DNA of 59,753 nucleotides, taken from Dyella acidisoli (lineage in GTDB: Bacteria > Pseudomonadota > Gammaproteobacteria > Xanthomonadales > Rhodanobacteraceae). The notes beneath the pieces are model-generated. The model saw nothing but the letters and a program-made list of their open reading frames with translations. It ran no database searches and was not told the origin of the DNA. Shown here piece by piece: positions 8,460 to 18,084 of this stretch (positions are counted from its first letter, which is position 1; each line of letters opens with the position of its first letter). Made by a program: the position numbers and the translations under genes. Location of the stretch: contig NZ_BSOB01000057.1 of assembly GCF_030160295.1 (NCBI RefSeq), positions 1 to 59,753 on the forward strand, read 5' to 3'.

Positions 8460-10142
8460 TTAGAACGGGTAGTAGCGGATGCTCGTGAAGAACATGTTGT
8501 CCGACGCGGTCGGCGCATTGCCCTTGCTGTCGGTGAACAGCTGACGGGAGAGATGCGAGAACTGCGTACCGAACTGCACGCGGCCGAACTTACCCTGGTA
8601 GAACTTCCAGAAGAAGCCGAACGTTTGTTCCTTGACACTGCGGTTCTGGCCCGTGCAACCGGTGGCTGCACCGTAGATGCCGCAGCTGGCGTTGTTGTAG
8701 CCGAGGGCAGCAGCACCGTAACCGAGCGGCAGGCCATTCACGCCAACCGTCTGGTAGCTGTCTTGCTGCTCGCGGCCGCCTTCGACGTAGAAATCCAAGT
8801 CGTCGGAGGCATGCCACGTCAGCGTGCCGAGCGCCATGTTTTCCTTCAGCGGATGCGGAGCGCCGCTGGTCGTGTAGGTGATGTCGCTCAGACCGGATGT
8901 GCCGTAACGACCAATGCCCTTGCCGCTCATGCCCGAAACCTGGAGGTCCAGTACCTTTGGAACCAGCGGCAGCAGCATGCCGAAGCCAAAGCCGCCGCCG
9001 TGCGCGGTCTGGTTGCTGGTGCCGGCCGGACCGCCGTTGGCAGTCGTCGGCGTAACGCGGGTGGTGAACTCGCGCGAAATGCCGAACAGTTCGTAGTGGC
9101 CCCAACCCGGATCGGCCGCGAATTTCACGAGGATGTCCGGAATCTGGTTGAGCGACACCGAGTTGAGAGTGTCATACAACGAACCAGCGCCAACCGTGGC
9201 GGTCGTGGTCGCATAGCCCTTGGTGCCCGTGCCAGCCGTGGAGCCGATACCGGCCGTCTGCGGGTTTTCAACCGAGATACCCAACCACCACTTCTTGTCC
9301 CAATCCTTCACGAGGCGCAGCTGAGTCTGGCGAGCCCAGTTGAAGCCCGCGCCGTACTGTGCGTCGATGGTGGGCGGCAGCACTTCCTTGCCTGGGGTGA
9401 TACCCACGCTGTCGAGGGTCATCAACGACCAGGCCTGACCGGCCAGCGCATGCAGACCGTAGTCGTTCCAATCGATGCTGGTCCACAACTGGCGGATACG
9501 CATGTTGAACGAATTGCTCTCGTTCATGTTCGCCGTCTGGGCGCCACCGAGGAAGTCCGTCTCGTAGTAGCCCGTCACGTGGGTCGAATCGTTGATGTCG
9601 CCTTCGGCCTTGATCGACAGGCGGCTCTGGCGCGCGCTGTATACGAACTGATTGTTCTTGGCGTTGGTGACCGGATAGGTGGTGGTGGCGCCGCTGCTCG
9701 TATTGATCGGCGCGGTGCTCGTACCACCCATGAACGGAATGGCGGTGAATTTGGTTGCGATGTCATCAGCGGTGTCACGCGAGCGGTACGCCGTTTCAGC
9801 CGCGAGGAAGCCGCCGAAGGTCCACTTCACGCCACCGGTGCCACCCAAGATGTCGCCCGTGTGCGTCTGTGCCGCTGCGACCTGCTTTTGCGTAGCCTGC
9901 ACTTGAGCTTGCGTTGCCTGCACGGATTGCGCGGTTTCAACCTGCGCCTGCTGCGCGGCCTGCTGCTGCGATTCCAGGTCTTGAACCTTCTGCTCCAGAG
10001 CTGCGATCTCGGCCTTCATCTGCGCCAGTTCGGACGCACTGACAGACACTTTCTTGTTCGATGTCTGAGCCGACACAGTCGCTGTAACGCTGGTCAAGCC
10101 CAAACCGGCAGCGATAGCCACCGTGAGCATCTTGGAACGCAT
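8460..10142 (-). CDS. DcaP-like trimeric outer-membrane porin
   Basis: 560 aa. After a Sec signal peptide ending VSAQ (about residue 26) comes a heptad-rich coiled coil (SASELAQMKAEIAALEQKVQ, continuing in Gln/Ala-rich repeats to about residue 85), then a long beta-barrel region of alternating aromatic and polar strands ending in F (SIRYYPF), the usual outer-membrane insertion signal. An N-terminal periplasmic coiled coil before a barrel is the DcaP architecture (PF19577), known in Acinetobacter to pass dicarboxylates and small peptides. Specificity here is unknown. The start at 10142 is chosen because the signal peptide begins there; an upstream ATG at 10193 would add 17 untypical residues. 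It is monocistronic with its own terminator. Confidence 0.85.
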   Translation of the reverse strand: MRSKMLTVAIAAGLGLTSVTATVSAQTSNKKVSVSASELAQMKAEIAALEQKVQDLESQQQAAQQAQVETAQSVQATQAQVQATQKQVAAAQTHTGDILGGTGGVKWTFGGFLAAETAYRSRDTADDIATKFTAIPFMGGTSTAPINTSSGATTTYPVTNAKNNQFVYSARQSRLSIKAEGDINDSTHVTGYYETDFLGGAQTANMNESNSFNMRIRQLWTSIDWNDYGLHALAGQAWSLMTLDSVGITPGKEVLPPTIDAQYGAGFNWARQTQLRLVKDWDKKWWLGISVENPQTAGIGSTAGTGTKGYATTTATVGAGSLYDTLNSVSLNQIPDILVKFAADPGWGHYELFGISREFTTRVTPTTANGGPAGTSNQTAHGGGFGFGMLLPLVPKVLDLQVSGMSGKGIGRYGTSGLSDITYTTSGAPHPLKENMALGTLTWHASDDLDFYVEGGREQQDSYQTVGVNGLPLGYGAAALGYNNASCGIYGAATGCTGQNRSVKEQTFGFFWKFYQGKFGRVQFGTQFSHLSRQLFTDSKGNAPTASDNMFFTSIRYYPF

Positions 10143-10451
10143 ATTGTTGTCTCCGCTTTTATCTATAAGAAACCGCGTGGCACGTAAGTCCAATCCCCTG
10201 GAGCGGCCTGCGGGCTGGGCGCATGATCGAGCGGCAGCTTTACCGTTAGATGGATGTTATGTGACAAAACGAAGACAAACCGTACGGTTCGTCATTCAGG
10301 GCGGGCGAATTCTTCAGTATGAAACTTACCGTTATGGCTTCCCTACCCTGCGCATGGCTGACGAAAACGCTTTATCGAGCACCGGCATTCCTGCCAATTA
10401 AGAAGGCCTCATCCGACGAGCGGCAGTATCGGCAACTGATATGCTTCTCTG

Positions 10452-11111
10452 ATGGAGCAACTCAATAACAGCCTGGCGGCCCGCATGGCCGACCGTTTCC
10501 GCGGCTTCCTGCCGGTGATCGTGGACGTAGAGACTGGCGGGTTCGATGCCGAGCGCGATGCTTTGCTGGAAATCGCAGCCGTCACCATCGGCATGGACCA
10601 GGAAGGCAAGCTCTACCCTCATCCGGTGGTATCCACTCATGTGGAGCCGTTTCCCGGTGCAAACATTGATCCACGCGCGCTGGAAATCACCGGCATTGAT
10701 CCGGACAACCCCCTGCGCGGCGCGTTGAACGAACGCGCAGCGCTGGACCATATCTTTCATCCCGTGCGTACGGCGATGCGCACCAACGAATGTCAACGCG
10801 CGGTGCTAGTGGGTCATAACGCCGCATTCGATCTGGGTTTTCTCAACGCCGCTGTGCGCCGCGTGGGTCACAAACGCAATCCGTTCCATCCCTTCAGTTG
10901 CTTCGATACCGCCACGCTCAGCGGCCTGCTGTACGGCCAAACCGTGTTGAGCAAGGCCGTGCTGGCCGCCGGCTATTCCTTCGATGCAAGCGAAGCGCAC
11001 TCGGCGGTCTATGACGCCGAGCGGACTGCGTTGTTGTTTTGCCGCATCGTGAACCGATTGCGGTCGTTGGAGTTGTTGGAGCTGGATCGGGTGGGCACCG
11101 CGTTGCCTTGA
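10452..11111 (+). CDS. rnt: Ribonuclease T
   Basis: A DEDDh 3'-5' exoribonuclease that trims the 3' CCA end of tRNAs and matures 5S and 23S rRNA. Motifs: [20 protein letters not shown] with the first Asp/Glu pair, [15 protein letters not shown] with the second Asp, and [14 protein letters not shown] with the general-base His and last Asp. The Arg-rich N-terminal stretch DRFRGFLPV is also typical. Length 219 aa, similar to E. coli RNase T (215). It is divergent from the porin gene. Confidence 0.95.
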   Translation: MEQLNNSLAARMADRFRGFLPVIVDVETGGFDAERDALLEIAAVTIGMDQEGKLYPHPVVSTHVEPFPGANIDPRALEITGIDPDNPLRGALNERAALDHIFHPVRTAMRTNECQRAVLVGHNAAFDLGFLNAAVRRVGHKRNPFHPFSCFDTATLSGLLYGQTVLSKAVLAAGYSFDASEAHSAVYDAERTALLFCRIVNRLRSLELLELDRVGTALP

Positions 11112-11218
11112 CCACGCCGGCGTTGGGAGAGCCCAACCTCCTGCAAAACGCATACATATGTAATGTCATCATTCCCGCGAAAGCACACTGCTGTCCGGGA
11201 AAGTTTGCAGCGTGTACC

Positions 11219-11375
11219 CATCTCCCTTCGGGAGATGGGTTGGGTGAGGATACGATCAGCGCGCCATGGCAAAACTTGCGGGAGAAATCGGCATCACGCT
11301 CCGCCCGAACCCTCACCCGCCTCTCGGCACCCCCGATCGAGTCGGGGGCAGGCTCCTCTCCCGGAGGGAGAGGGA
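11219..11375. repeat. Facing pair of dispersed CTCTCCC repeats before pstS
   Basis: 11219-11250 carries CATCTCCCTTCGGGAGATGG with TTGGGTGAGGA. The opposite-facing copy at 11308-11375 begins ACCCTCACCC and ends CTCTCCCGGAGGGAGAGG, interrupted by a second hairpin CACCCCCGATCGAGTCGGGG. The pair separates rnt from the pst control region. Confidence 0.65.
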
Positions 11376-11451
11376 CTCACTCAGTGAGTTTTTGAGTCGC
11401 CTCACATGAAAACGTATCAGTTTTGACAGTTCTTTCCTCAAGTTCTTGCGA

Positions 11452-11480
11452 TTGTCATCAAGCTGACATGTTTGTCTCAT
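11452..11480 (+). promoter_or_regulatory. Candidate PHO box (PhoB binding site) of the pst operon
   Basis: TTGTCAT (11452-11458), CAAG spacer, CTGACAT (11463-11469): two seven-base repeats at 11-bp spacing, matching the PHO box consensus CTGTCAT-N4-CTGTCAT at most positions. A weaker third repeat GTCTCAT follows at 11474-11480 with the same spacing. It lies about 75-100 bp before the pstS start. PhoB control of pst is established in Proteobacteria; the site itself is inferred. Confidence 0.75.
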
Positions 11481-11554
11481 CTCATTGCAACACCAAGCCT
11501 CTGCAATACACGGGTCGCAGGCACTACTCGCCACTTCCCTCCAAAGGAGCCACT

Positions 11555-12589
11555 GTGTTGACCTCATTCAAACTTCCGTCCCGCCTCGGCATGATTGCCT
11601 TTGCGGTCGCCGCATCGCTGTTCGGCACGACGGTACAGGCCACCGATATCACCGGCGCCGGCTCCAGCTTCGTCTATCCGGTCATCTCCAAATGGTCGGC
11701 TGCTTATGCAGAGAAGACGGGGAATCACATCAACTATCAGTCGATCGGTTCCGGCGGCGGCATCGCGCAGATCAAGGCCGGCACGGTGGACTTCGGCGCT
11801 TCGGACATGCCGCTCAAGGCAGAAGATCTTGCCAAGTTCGGTCTGGGCCAGTTCCCTGACGTGATCGGCGGCATCGTGCCGGCATTCAACGTGGCCGGCA
11901 TTGAGCCGGGTGCGCTGGTGCTCGACGGCTCCACGCTGGCCGACATCTACCTGGGCAAGATCACCAGTTGGAACGATCCGGCCATCGCCAAGCTCAACCC
12001 CGGCGCGCACCTGCCCAGCTCCAAGATCTATGTCGTGCATCGCTCGGACGGTTCGGGCACCACGTTCAACTTCACCGACTACCTCTCGAAAGTGAGCGCG
12101 GACTGGAAGTCGAAGGTGGGTGAAGGCACGGCTGTGCAGTGGCCGACCGGCATCGGCGGCAAGGGCAACGAGGGCGTTTCCGCTTATATCAAGCAGATCC
12201 CGAACTCGATCGGCTACGTGGAATACGCATACGCGGTGCAGAACAAGCTCGGCTACGCGAAGATGAAGAACGCCGCCGGCAACGTGGTGGAACCGACCAT
12301 CGCCAGCTTCCAGGCTGCTGCCAACACGGCCGACTGGAAGAGCGCCAAGGACTTCAACCTGCTGATGACCAACGCTCCGGGCAACGATGCGTGGCCGATC
12401 ACCGCAACCTCATGGGTGATCATGTACAAGACGCCGAAGAACGCCTCCAACACCAAGGTCTCCTTCGACTTCTTCAAGTTCGCCTATGAACAGGGCCAGG
12501 ACTCAGCCCGCTCGCTGTACTACGTGCCGCTGCCCGCTTCGCTGGTGCAGCAGATCGAGGCCTACTGGGCCAGCGAGTACAAGAAGTAA
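11555..12589 (+). CDS. pstS: Periplasmic phosphate-binding protein PstS
   Basis: Captures inorganic phosphate in the periplasm for the PstCAB importer. About 344 aa, with a signal peptide ending TTVQA. Mature motifs: DITGAGSSFVYPVISKWSAA, the phosphate-loop serine in GAGSSF, YQSIGSGGGIAQI, DFGASDMPL, HRSDGSGTTFNFTDYL and the C-terminal SARSLYYVPLP. The GTG at 11555 (or the adjacent TTG at 11558) follows AAAGGAG at good spacing; the open frame extends upstream to 11423 but that part has no signal-peptide character and overlaps the PHO box. It is the first gene of pstSCAB-phoU. Confidence 0.96.
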   Translation: MLTSFKLPSRLGMIAFAVAASLFGTTVQATDITGAGSSFVYPVISKWSAAYAEKTGNHINYQSIGSGGGIAQIKAGTVDFGASDMPLKAEDLAKFGLGQFPDVIGGIVPAFNVAGIEPGALVLDGSTLADIYLGKITSWNDPAIAKLNPGAHLPSSKIYVVHRSDGSGTTFNFTDYLSKVSADWKSKVGEGTAVQWPTGIGGKGNEGVSAYIKQIPNSIGYVEYAYAVQNKLGYAKMKNAAGNVVEPTIASFQAAANTADWKSAKDFNLLMTNAPGNDAWPITATSWVIMYKTPKNASNTKVSFDFFKFAYEQGQDSARSLYYVPLPASLVQQIEAYWASEYKK

Positions 12590-12628
12590 GCTGCGCGCTG
12601 TCGCCAGGACGGCTGCAGTGTGACTCTG

Positions 12629-12659
12629 CGACGCGCGCAACGTTTCGTTGCGCGCGTCG
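12629..12659 (+). terminator. Intercistronic pstS-pstC hairpin
   Basis: A perfect 14-bp stem CGACGCGCGCAACG with loop TTT, lying 40 bp after the pstS stop. It has no U tract. Such hairpins between a binding-protein gene and its permease genes commonly stabilise the upstream mRNA or cause partial termination, so that binding protein exceeds transporter; that role is inferred. Confidence 0.7.
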
Positions 12660-12696
12660 TGCTGATTGAAACCCATCGCAGAAAATAACGACACGT

Positions 12697-13668
12697 ATGT
12701 CCGCGATAAGTGCCGAACCGATCCCCCGCGATACTGAACATCGTTCGCGCACCGATGCCCGCCACGATTTCATCTTTCGTCTCATCCTGCGTTTCTGCGC
12801 GCTACTTGTGCTGGCGGCGCTGCTAGGCGCGGCGCTGGCCACGCTGTGGGGTGGCCGAGATGTGCTCTTCAAGGATGGCCTGCACTTCCTGCTTAGTTCG
12901 GAATGGAATCCGGTCGAAAACCAGTTCGGTGCGCTCGCGCCGATCGCCGGTACGTTGATCACTTCACTGATCGCGCTGATGCTTGCGGTGCCGGTGAGCT
13001 TCGGCATTGCGTTGTTCCTCACAGAGATCGCTCCAAACTGGATGCGCGGCCCGGTAAGCGCTGCGATCGAATTGCTGGCCGCGATTCCTTCGATCATCTA
13101 CGGCATGTGGGGCTTGTTTGTCTTCGTGCCTTTCATGTCCAGCATCGAACCAACACTCAACGACACGCTCGGCAACATTCCTGTCATCGGCGCCCTGTTC
13201 CAAGGGCCGCCGCTGGGCTTGGGCCTGCTCACCGCGGGCATCGTGCTGGCAGTCATGATCCTGCCGTTCATCTCTTCGGTGATGCGCGAAGTGTTTCAGA
13301 CGGTGCCCGCGCGACTGAAAGAGTCTTCTTATGCGCTCGGTTCCACCACGTGGGAGGTGGTGTGGGACATCGTGCTTCCATACACCCGCTCGGCGGTGAT
13401 CGGCGGTATCTTCCTCGGTCTGGGCCGCGCACTCGGTGAAACCATGGCGGTGACTTTTGTGCTGGGCAATTCGTACAACCTCACAGCGTCGCTGCTGATG
13501 CCGGGCACGTCGATTTCCTCCAGCATCGCCAATGAGTTCAACGAAGCAACAGAGCTGCATCGCTCCGCGCTGATTGCGCTGGGCTTCCTGCTGTTCGTGG
13601 TGACTTTCATCGTGCTGCTGATCGCGCGCTACATGCTGCGCCAGCTCGCGCGCAAGGAGGGTCGCTGA
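12697..13668 (+). CDS. pstC: Phosphate ABC transporter permease PstC
   Basis: 323-aa inner-membrane permease with about six transmembrane segments; the first spans roughly residues 26-50. The binding-protein-dependent transport signature (EAA loop) is seen in SSYALGSTTWEVVWDIVLPY followed by GGIFLGLGRALGETMAVTFVLG. The family motif IPSIIYGMWGLFVFVPF is present. It pairs with PstA to form the phosphate channel, energised by PstB. Its TGA overlaps the pstA ATG (ATGA). Confidence 0.96.
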   Translation: MSAISAEPIPRDTEHRSRTDARHDFIFRLILRFCALLVLAALLGAALATLWGGRDVLFKDGLHFLLSSEWNPVENQFGALAPIAGTLITSLIALMLAVPVSFGIALFLTEIAPNWMRGPVSAAIELLAAIPSIIYGMWGLFVFVPFMSSIEPTLNDTLGNIPVIGALFQGPPLGLGLLTAGIVLAVMILPFISSVMREVFQTVPARLKESSYALGSTTWEVVWDIVLPYTRSAVIGGIFLGLGRALGETMAVTFVLGNSYNLTASLLMPGTSISSSIANEFNEATELHRSALIALGFLLFVVTFIVLLIARYMLRQLARKEGR

Positions 13669-14534
13669 TGTCCGCCGTCTATGCACGCCGCCGTGTCGTC
13701 AACGTGATTGCGCTCGGGCTCAGTGGGCTGGCCACACTGATCGGCCTGATTTTTCTGGTGTGGATTCTGGAAATAACGGTGCAGCACGGTTTCTCCGCGA
13801 TGAAACCGGCGCTGTTTACCAAGATTACGGCTTATCAAGCGGACGGCGGGCTCGTCAACGCCATCGTCGGCAGCCTGGAAATGGACCTGATGGCCTTGTT
13901 GATCTGTACGCCGATCGGTGTGCTGGCAGGCACCTACTTGGCCGAATATGCCAGCTCTACTCGCCTGGGCGCTTCGATTCGCTTTCTCAACGACATTCTG
14001 TTGTCGGCACCGTCGATCGTACTGGGCCTGTTCGTGTACGTGATCGTGGTGTTGCCGATGACGGAACTCACCCATGGGCGCATCAGCTTCTCCGCTTTTG
14101 CTGGCAGCGTGGCGCTGGCGCTGATTGGCCTGCCGGTGATCGTGCGCACCACCGACGAAATGCTCCGGCTCGTGCCGGGAACGCTGCGCGAAGCGGCATT
14201 GTCGCTCGGCGTTCCGCAATGGAAGCTCACCGTTCAAGTGCTGATGCGTGCAGCCTTCTCGGGCATTCTCACCGGCGTGCTGCTGGCGCTTGCCCGCCTG
14301 GCCGGTGAAACTGCACCGCTGCTGTTCACGGCGTTCGGCAACAACTTCATGACTGTGAATCCGCTGAACAAAATGGCCAGCCTGCCGCAGACCATTTATC
14401 AATACACAGGTATTGCGGATGCCGCCCTCAATGCGATCGCCTGGGCCGGCGCGCTGTTGATCACCCTGTTCGTGCTGGCGCTGAGCCTGCTGACCCGCAT
14501 CATGTTTTCGCGCAAGAAGGTGAGTTATGAATGA
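13668..14534 (+). CDS. pstA: Phosphate ABC transporter permease PstA
   Basis: 288-aa permease, the second membrane subunit of the phosphate importer. Motifs: [19 protein letters not shown], the EAA-like [20 protein letters not shown], and [19 protein letters not shown] near the C-terminus. About six membrane helices. Start ATG at 13668 overlaps the pstC stop by 1 base with GGAGG just upstream; its end overlaps pstB by 8 bp, indicating translational coupling. Confidence 0.96.
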   Translation: MSAVYARRRVVNVIALGLSGLATLIGLIFLVWILEITVQHGFSAMKPALFTKITAYQADGGLVNAIVGSLEMDLMALLICTPIGVLAGTYLAEYASSTRLGASIRFLNDILLSAPSIVLGLFVYVIVVLPMTELTHGRISFSAFAGSVALALIGLPVIVRTTDEMLRLVPGTLREAALSLGVPQWKLTVQVLMRAAFSGILTGVLLALARLAGETAPLLFTAFGNNFMTVNPLNKMASLPQTIYQYTGIADAALNAIAWAGALLITLFVLALSLLTRIMFSRKKVSYE

Positions 14535-15327
14535 CCTCGCCGCCGCCACCGCGGCTCCCCTGACCGGCGCCTCCCCCGCCAAACTGAAAGTGCGCGACGT
14601 GCACTTCTACTACAACGGATTCCATGCGCTGAAAGGCATCAACATGGACATCCCCGAGAAGCAGGTCACCGCGATCATCGGCCCGTCCGGCTGCGGCAAG
14701 TCCACCCTGCTGCGCATTTTCAACCGCATCTACGCCATTTATCCGAAGCTGGAAGCGAAAGGCTCGATCGAACTGGACGGCGAGAACATCCTCGATCCGA
14801 AGTTCTCGATGAACCGTCTGCGCACCAAGGTCGGCATGGTGTTCCAGAAACCGGTGCCGTTCCCGATGACGATTTTCGAGAACGTGGCCTACGGTATCCG
14901 CCACCACGAAAAGCTGTCGCGCGCGGACATGGAAATTCGCGTGGAGCAGGCGCTGCGTAGCGCTGCACTGTGGGACGAAGTGAAAGACAAGCTCAAGCAG
15001 AGCGCGCTAGGTTTGTCCGGTGGTCAGCAGCAACGTCTGTGCATTGCGCGCGGCATTGCGCTGCGTCCGGAAGTGTTGCTGCTCGACGAACCCACCTCCG
15101 CGCTGGACCCGATCGCCACCGGCCGTATTGAGCAGTTGGTGGAAGAGCTCAAGCACGAATACACCATCGTGATCGTCACCCACAACATGCAACAGGCGGC
15201 GCGCTGTTCCGACCGCACCGCGTTCATGTATATGGGCGATTTGATCGAATTCGACAATACGGAAAAGATCTTCACCAAGCCGAGCAAGAAGCAGACCGAG
15301 GATTACATCACCGGTCGTTTTGGTTGA
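14527..15327 (+). CDS. pstB: Phosphate ABC transporter ATPase PstB
   Basis: 266-aa cytoplasmic ATPase. Walker [10 protein letters not shown] lies at residues 52-60, the Q-loop in [20 protein letters not shown], the ABC signature LSGGQQQRL, Walker [13 protein letters not shown], and the H-loop in [15 protein letters not shown]. All catalytic elements are intact. It powers phosphate uptake through PstC/PstA and, with PhoU, signals phosphate sufficiency to the PhoR/PhoB system, whose genes are not in this window. Confidence 0.97.
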   Translation: MNDLAAATAAPLTGASPAKLKVRDVHFYYNGFHALKGINMDIPEKQVTAIIGPSGCGKSTLLRIFNRIYAIYPKLEAKGSIELDGENILDPKFSMNRLRTKVGMVFQKPVPFPMTIFENVAYGIRHHEKLSRADMEIRVEQALRSAALWDEVKDKLKQSALGLSGGQQQRLCIARGIALRPEVLLLDEPTSALDPIATGRIEQLVEELKHEYTIVIVTHNMQQAARCSDRTAFMYMGDLIEFDNTEKIFTKPSKKQTEDYITGRFG

Positions 15328-15337
15328 TCTTTTTTAA

Positions 15338-15373
15338 CTCCCTCTCCTATGGGAGAGGAGTTGGGATGAGGGG
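15338..15373. repeat. CTCCCTCTCC/GGGAGAGGAG hairpin between pstB and phoU
   Basis: CTCCCTCTCCTATGGGAGAG plus GAGTTGGGATGAGGGG: a single dispersed-repeat unit with an 8-9 bp stem, preceded by TCTTTTTTAA just after the pstB stop. It could attenuate transcription into phoU. Confidence 0.6.
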
Positions 15374-15426
15374 CCAATCTCGCGAACACGCCCCTCTCTC
15401 ACTACAAAATCGCACGAGGCCATCCC

Positions 15427-16161
15427 ATGAGCGGCAGCAGCAAGGAACACATCATCAAGAGTTACGACGACGAACTGCTTCGTCTCACCGGCGAACTGGT
15501 TCGCATGGGCGAACTGGCCGTGAGCCAGCTGGAAGCGGCCATCGACGTGGTGGACCGCCGTGACGAGCGCGCCGCCCAGCACGTCGTGAACAACGACGAG
15601 GCCATCGACCAGCTGGAGCAGGAAATCAGCCACGACGTAGTGCGCCTGCTAGCTCTGCGCGCACCGATCGCCGGCGACCTGCGCAATGTGTTTGCCGCCC
15701 TGCGCATTGCTGCCGACATCGAACGCATCGGCGACTACGCCGCCAACGTAGCCAAGCGCTCCATTCCGCTGTCGATGGCCGCACCGCTGACACCGACCAG
15801 CGGCCTGGCACACCTGGCCGAGCTCGCCGCCGAGGAAGTGCGTGAAGTGCTGCGCGCCTACCGGGACCGCGACGCAGAGCTCGCCTATAAGGTGTGGCAG
15901 GACGACGTGCAACTGGATGAATCCTATACGGCCTACTTCCGCGAGCTGCTCACCTACATGATGGAAGACCCGCGCGTGATTACGCCGTGCACCCATCTGT
16001 TGTTCATGGCCAAGAACATCGAACGCATCGGCGACCATGCCACCAACATCGCCGAGAACGTGTGGTTCCAGGTCAAGGGCGAACCGCTGACGGCGCAGCG
16101 CGACAAGCGCGACCTCACGTCGAACCCGGAGCCGGTTAAGTTGGGTAATCGGCCGGATTGA
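15427..16161 (+). CDS. phoU: Phosphate signalling protein PhoU
   Basis: 244-aa, all-helical cytoplasmic regulator built from two repeated three-helix bundles. The paired metal-binding motifs are visible: IAADIERIGDYAANVAKR in the first half and FMAKNIERIGDHATNIAENV in the second. PhoU connects PstSCAB to PhoR and prevents Pho regulon expression and toxic phosphate uptake when phosphate is plentiful. It ends the pst operon, 99 bp after pstB. Confidence 0.96.
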   Translation: MSGSSKEHIIKSYDDELLRLTGELVRMGELAVSQLEAAIDVVDRRDERAAQHVVNNDEAIDQLEQEISHDVVRLLALRAPIAGDLRNVFAALRIAADIERIGDYAANVAKRSIPLSMAAPLTPTSGLAHLAELAAEEVREVLRAYRDRDAELAYKVWQDDVQLDESYTAYFRELLTYMMEDPRVITPCTHLLFMAKNIERIGDHATNIAENVWFQVKGEPLTAQRDKRDLTSNPEPVKLGNRPD

Positions 16162-16191
16162 TCTCCAGCACGACACTCTATAACCCTCTCG

Positions 16192-16223
16192 GCCGTCATT
16201 CCCGCGAAAGCGGGAATGACGGC
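16192..16223. terminator. CGTCATTCCCGC hairpin repeat after phoU
   Basis: GCCGTCATTCCCGC - GAAA - GCGGGAATGACGGC: a perfect 14-bp stem with a GNRA-type loop, 30 bp past the phoU stop. It belongs to a second dispersed family (see 18085-18202) and probably ends the pst operon, although no U tract follows. Confidence 0.65.
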
Positions 16224-16315
16224 TTTGAGGCGTTGGCAACCTTAACTGTATACGTGCATTCTGCGCCAGGGTTCGCGTACGCTCACCGCTTACGCCATCC
16301 GCACGGAACCCTTGA

Positions 16316-18064
16316 GTGACGCCTGCGTCCCACGCCGCCGATCCAACGCTCGCCGAAAAATCCGGTTTCAGCTGGCCCGGCAAGCTCTATGCCCTCATCA
16401 CCCTGCTCGGCTGCGTATTCGCCTTCATCGGCCTATCCACCAGCAGCCTCTGGGCCGACGAGCTGTTCACCATGCAGGTGGTGGATCATCACCAGGGGCT
16501 CGGCGAAGTTTTTCGGCGCGTGCTGGCCGATGTGCATCCACCGCTGTACGACTTCCTGCTCTACGGCTGGATCGAACTTCTCGGCACCAGCGAATCAGTA
16601 GTGCGTTTGCTCAGCGCGATCCTCGCCATCCTGAGTATCATCGTATTTGCGCTCGGCACGCGCCGCCGGCTCAGCCCTACCGCCATCGCTTTTGCTTGCG
16701 CCGTCGCGACCACATCGCTGTTCTGGTACGAGCAAGCCCAGAACGCGCGCAATTACGCGCTGTCGATCTTCATTTCGTCCGCCCTGCTCGCCGCTGCCAT
16801 CGATTTTGGCCGACGCACGCGCGCTGGCGAACGTTTCCCTGCGGGAGCATGGCTATGGCTTACCGTGCTCGGTGTCGCCGGCAGCCAAGTACATCCCTAC
16901 ATGCTGCTCATGGTGGGCATGTTGCTGCTGTTCCTGCTGATCACCTCGCGCACGTGGCCGCAACGAATCGGCGTGAGCATTTCGGGCGTGATCGTGCTGG
17001 GGCTTTACGCTGGCCTGCTGTGGTTGATGACGCATACCACCAAGCACGATTTCCACGACACATGGTTCAGCAACAGCGCGAAGTTTTTCGGCTCGCATCT
17101 GCGTCGTGCGGTCTTCCACTTCATGAGCCGGCAGGCGCTGCTGATCGTAGTGGCCATGCTGCTGGTGCTGTGGCTGCGTCGCGCACGTGTCGTTCAAACC
17201 GATACTGACGAGCGGCGCTTAACCAACTGGACCGCTGGCTTGTGCGGCGTCGTATGCATAGGCGTGATTCTCAGCGGCATTGCCGTGTCGCTGCTGGTGG
17301 CGCCGTCATTCTCGTATCGCAATGTCCTGGTAAGCGCCCCATTCGGCTGGTTCCTGCTCGCGCGGCTTTATGATGCCGCGACCGCACGGTTGGACACACG
17401 CACGACAACAATCGGCGCAGTGGCCATCGTTGTGTTGCTCGGTTCGCAATCGATCGCCCTGATGCGTGGCCGCATGCTGCCTTCCAATGAACCGTGGCGC
17501 GCTTCGGCGGCGTATGTGCAGGGGCTGCCGGGTTGTGCCGACGCTACGCTGCCCGTGATCACCTATCCCGGCACCTACGGCACAGGCATGACGCCTGCCG
17601 TGCACGCGATGATGGAACGCCATTACTACGGCTACTACTTGCCCGCGTCGTATCACCCCTACGCGTATCTTGCCGACGCATGGCTACACCATGCCGGCGA
17701 GTTGACGCCGTCAAACGGCACCTGTCCGGTGGTGGGATGGATCTTGCACGATGTGTCGGACGAAGAACGCGCGCTTGCATTGGCCAAACAGTTCGTCAGC
17801 CAACCTGGCGCGGAGAACCATCAAATGGTGGTGCAGGAATTCGTGTCCTACGACCTGAACTGGCTGGCGTGGAAGCCGCAGCCGAGTGCGTTTGTGTTCT
17901 TGCGAGCAACGCCGGAGATGGTTAGTCAGCAGGCGTCATTACCTGCGGGAACGGAAGTGGATCGAAAGCATTCACTTGGTGATCGGGTGTTGGTGAGCTT
18001 CAACCCGTCAGCCCCGTCTGCAGAGGCTTATGAAGTTCGTCGTTTGCACACAACTACTCCGTAA
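16316..18064 (+). CDS. GT-C fold glycosyltransferase-like membrane protein
   Basis: 582 aa with about ten hydrophobic segments in the first 380 residues and a C-terminal soluble domain. Near the N-terminus, SSLWADELFTMQVVDHHQGL has the acidic loop residues (DE) that in ArnT/PMT-type GT-C enzymes sit in the first periplasmic loop, followed by DVHPPLYDFLLYGW, another family hallmark. Such enzymes transfer sugars from polyprenyl-phosphate donors on the periplasmic face. Acceptor and sugar are unknown. Start is GTG at 16316; the next in-frame ATG lies beyond the first helix. No partner genes are adjacent. Confidence 0.75.
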   Translation: MTPASHAADPTLAEKSGFSWPGKLYALITLLGCVFAFIGLSTSSLWADELFTMQVVDHHQGLGEVFRRVLADVHPPLYDFLLYGWIELLGTSESVVRLLSAILAILSIIVFALGTRRRLSPTAIAFACAVATTSLFWYEQAQNARNYALSIFISSALLAAAIDFGRRTRAGERFPAGAWLWLTVLGVAGSQVHPYMLLMVGMLLLFLLITSRTWPQRIGVSISGVIVLGLYAGLLWLMTHTTKHDFHDTWFSNSAKFFGSHLRRAVFHFMSRQALLIVVAMLLVLWLRRARVVQTDTDERRLTNWTAGLCGVVCIGVILSGIAVSLLVAPSFSYRNVLVSAPFGWFLLARLYDAATARLDTRTTTIGAVAIVVLLGSQSIALMRGRMLPSNEPWRASAAYVQGLPGCADATLPVITYPGTYGTGMTPAVHAMMERHYYGYYLPASYHPYAYLADAWLHHAGELTPSNGTCPVVGWILHDVSDEERALALAKQFVSQPGAENHQMVVQEFVSYDLNWLAWKPQPSAFVFLRATPEMVSQQASLPAGTEVDRKHSLGDRVLVSFNPSAPSAEAYEVRRLHTTTP

Positions 18065-18084
18065 CGGAACCAATCTCGCCGCAC

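Noticed and set aside
8191-8463. Rightward 90-codon frame between lyase and porin
   Set aside because: Lies over the SulP remnant and the porin terminator; composition is not protein-like.
8553-10187. 544-codon open frame antisense to the DcaP-like porin
   Set aside because: Arg/Gly/Val-rich shadow of the high-GC porin gene, which has signal peptide, coiled coil, barrel pattern and terminator.
11423-11554. Extended N-terminus of PstS
   Set aside because: The extra 44 codons cover the PHO box and lack a signal peptide; GTG 11555 has a proper ribosome binding site and signal sequence.
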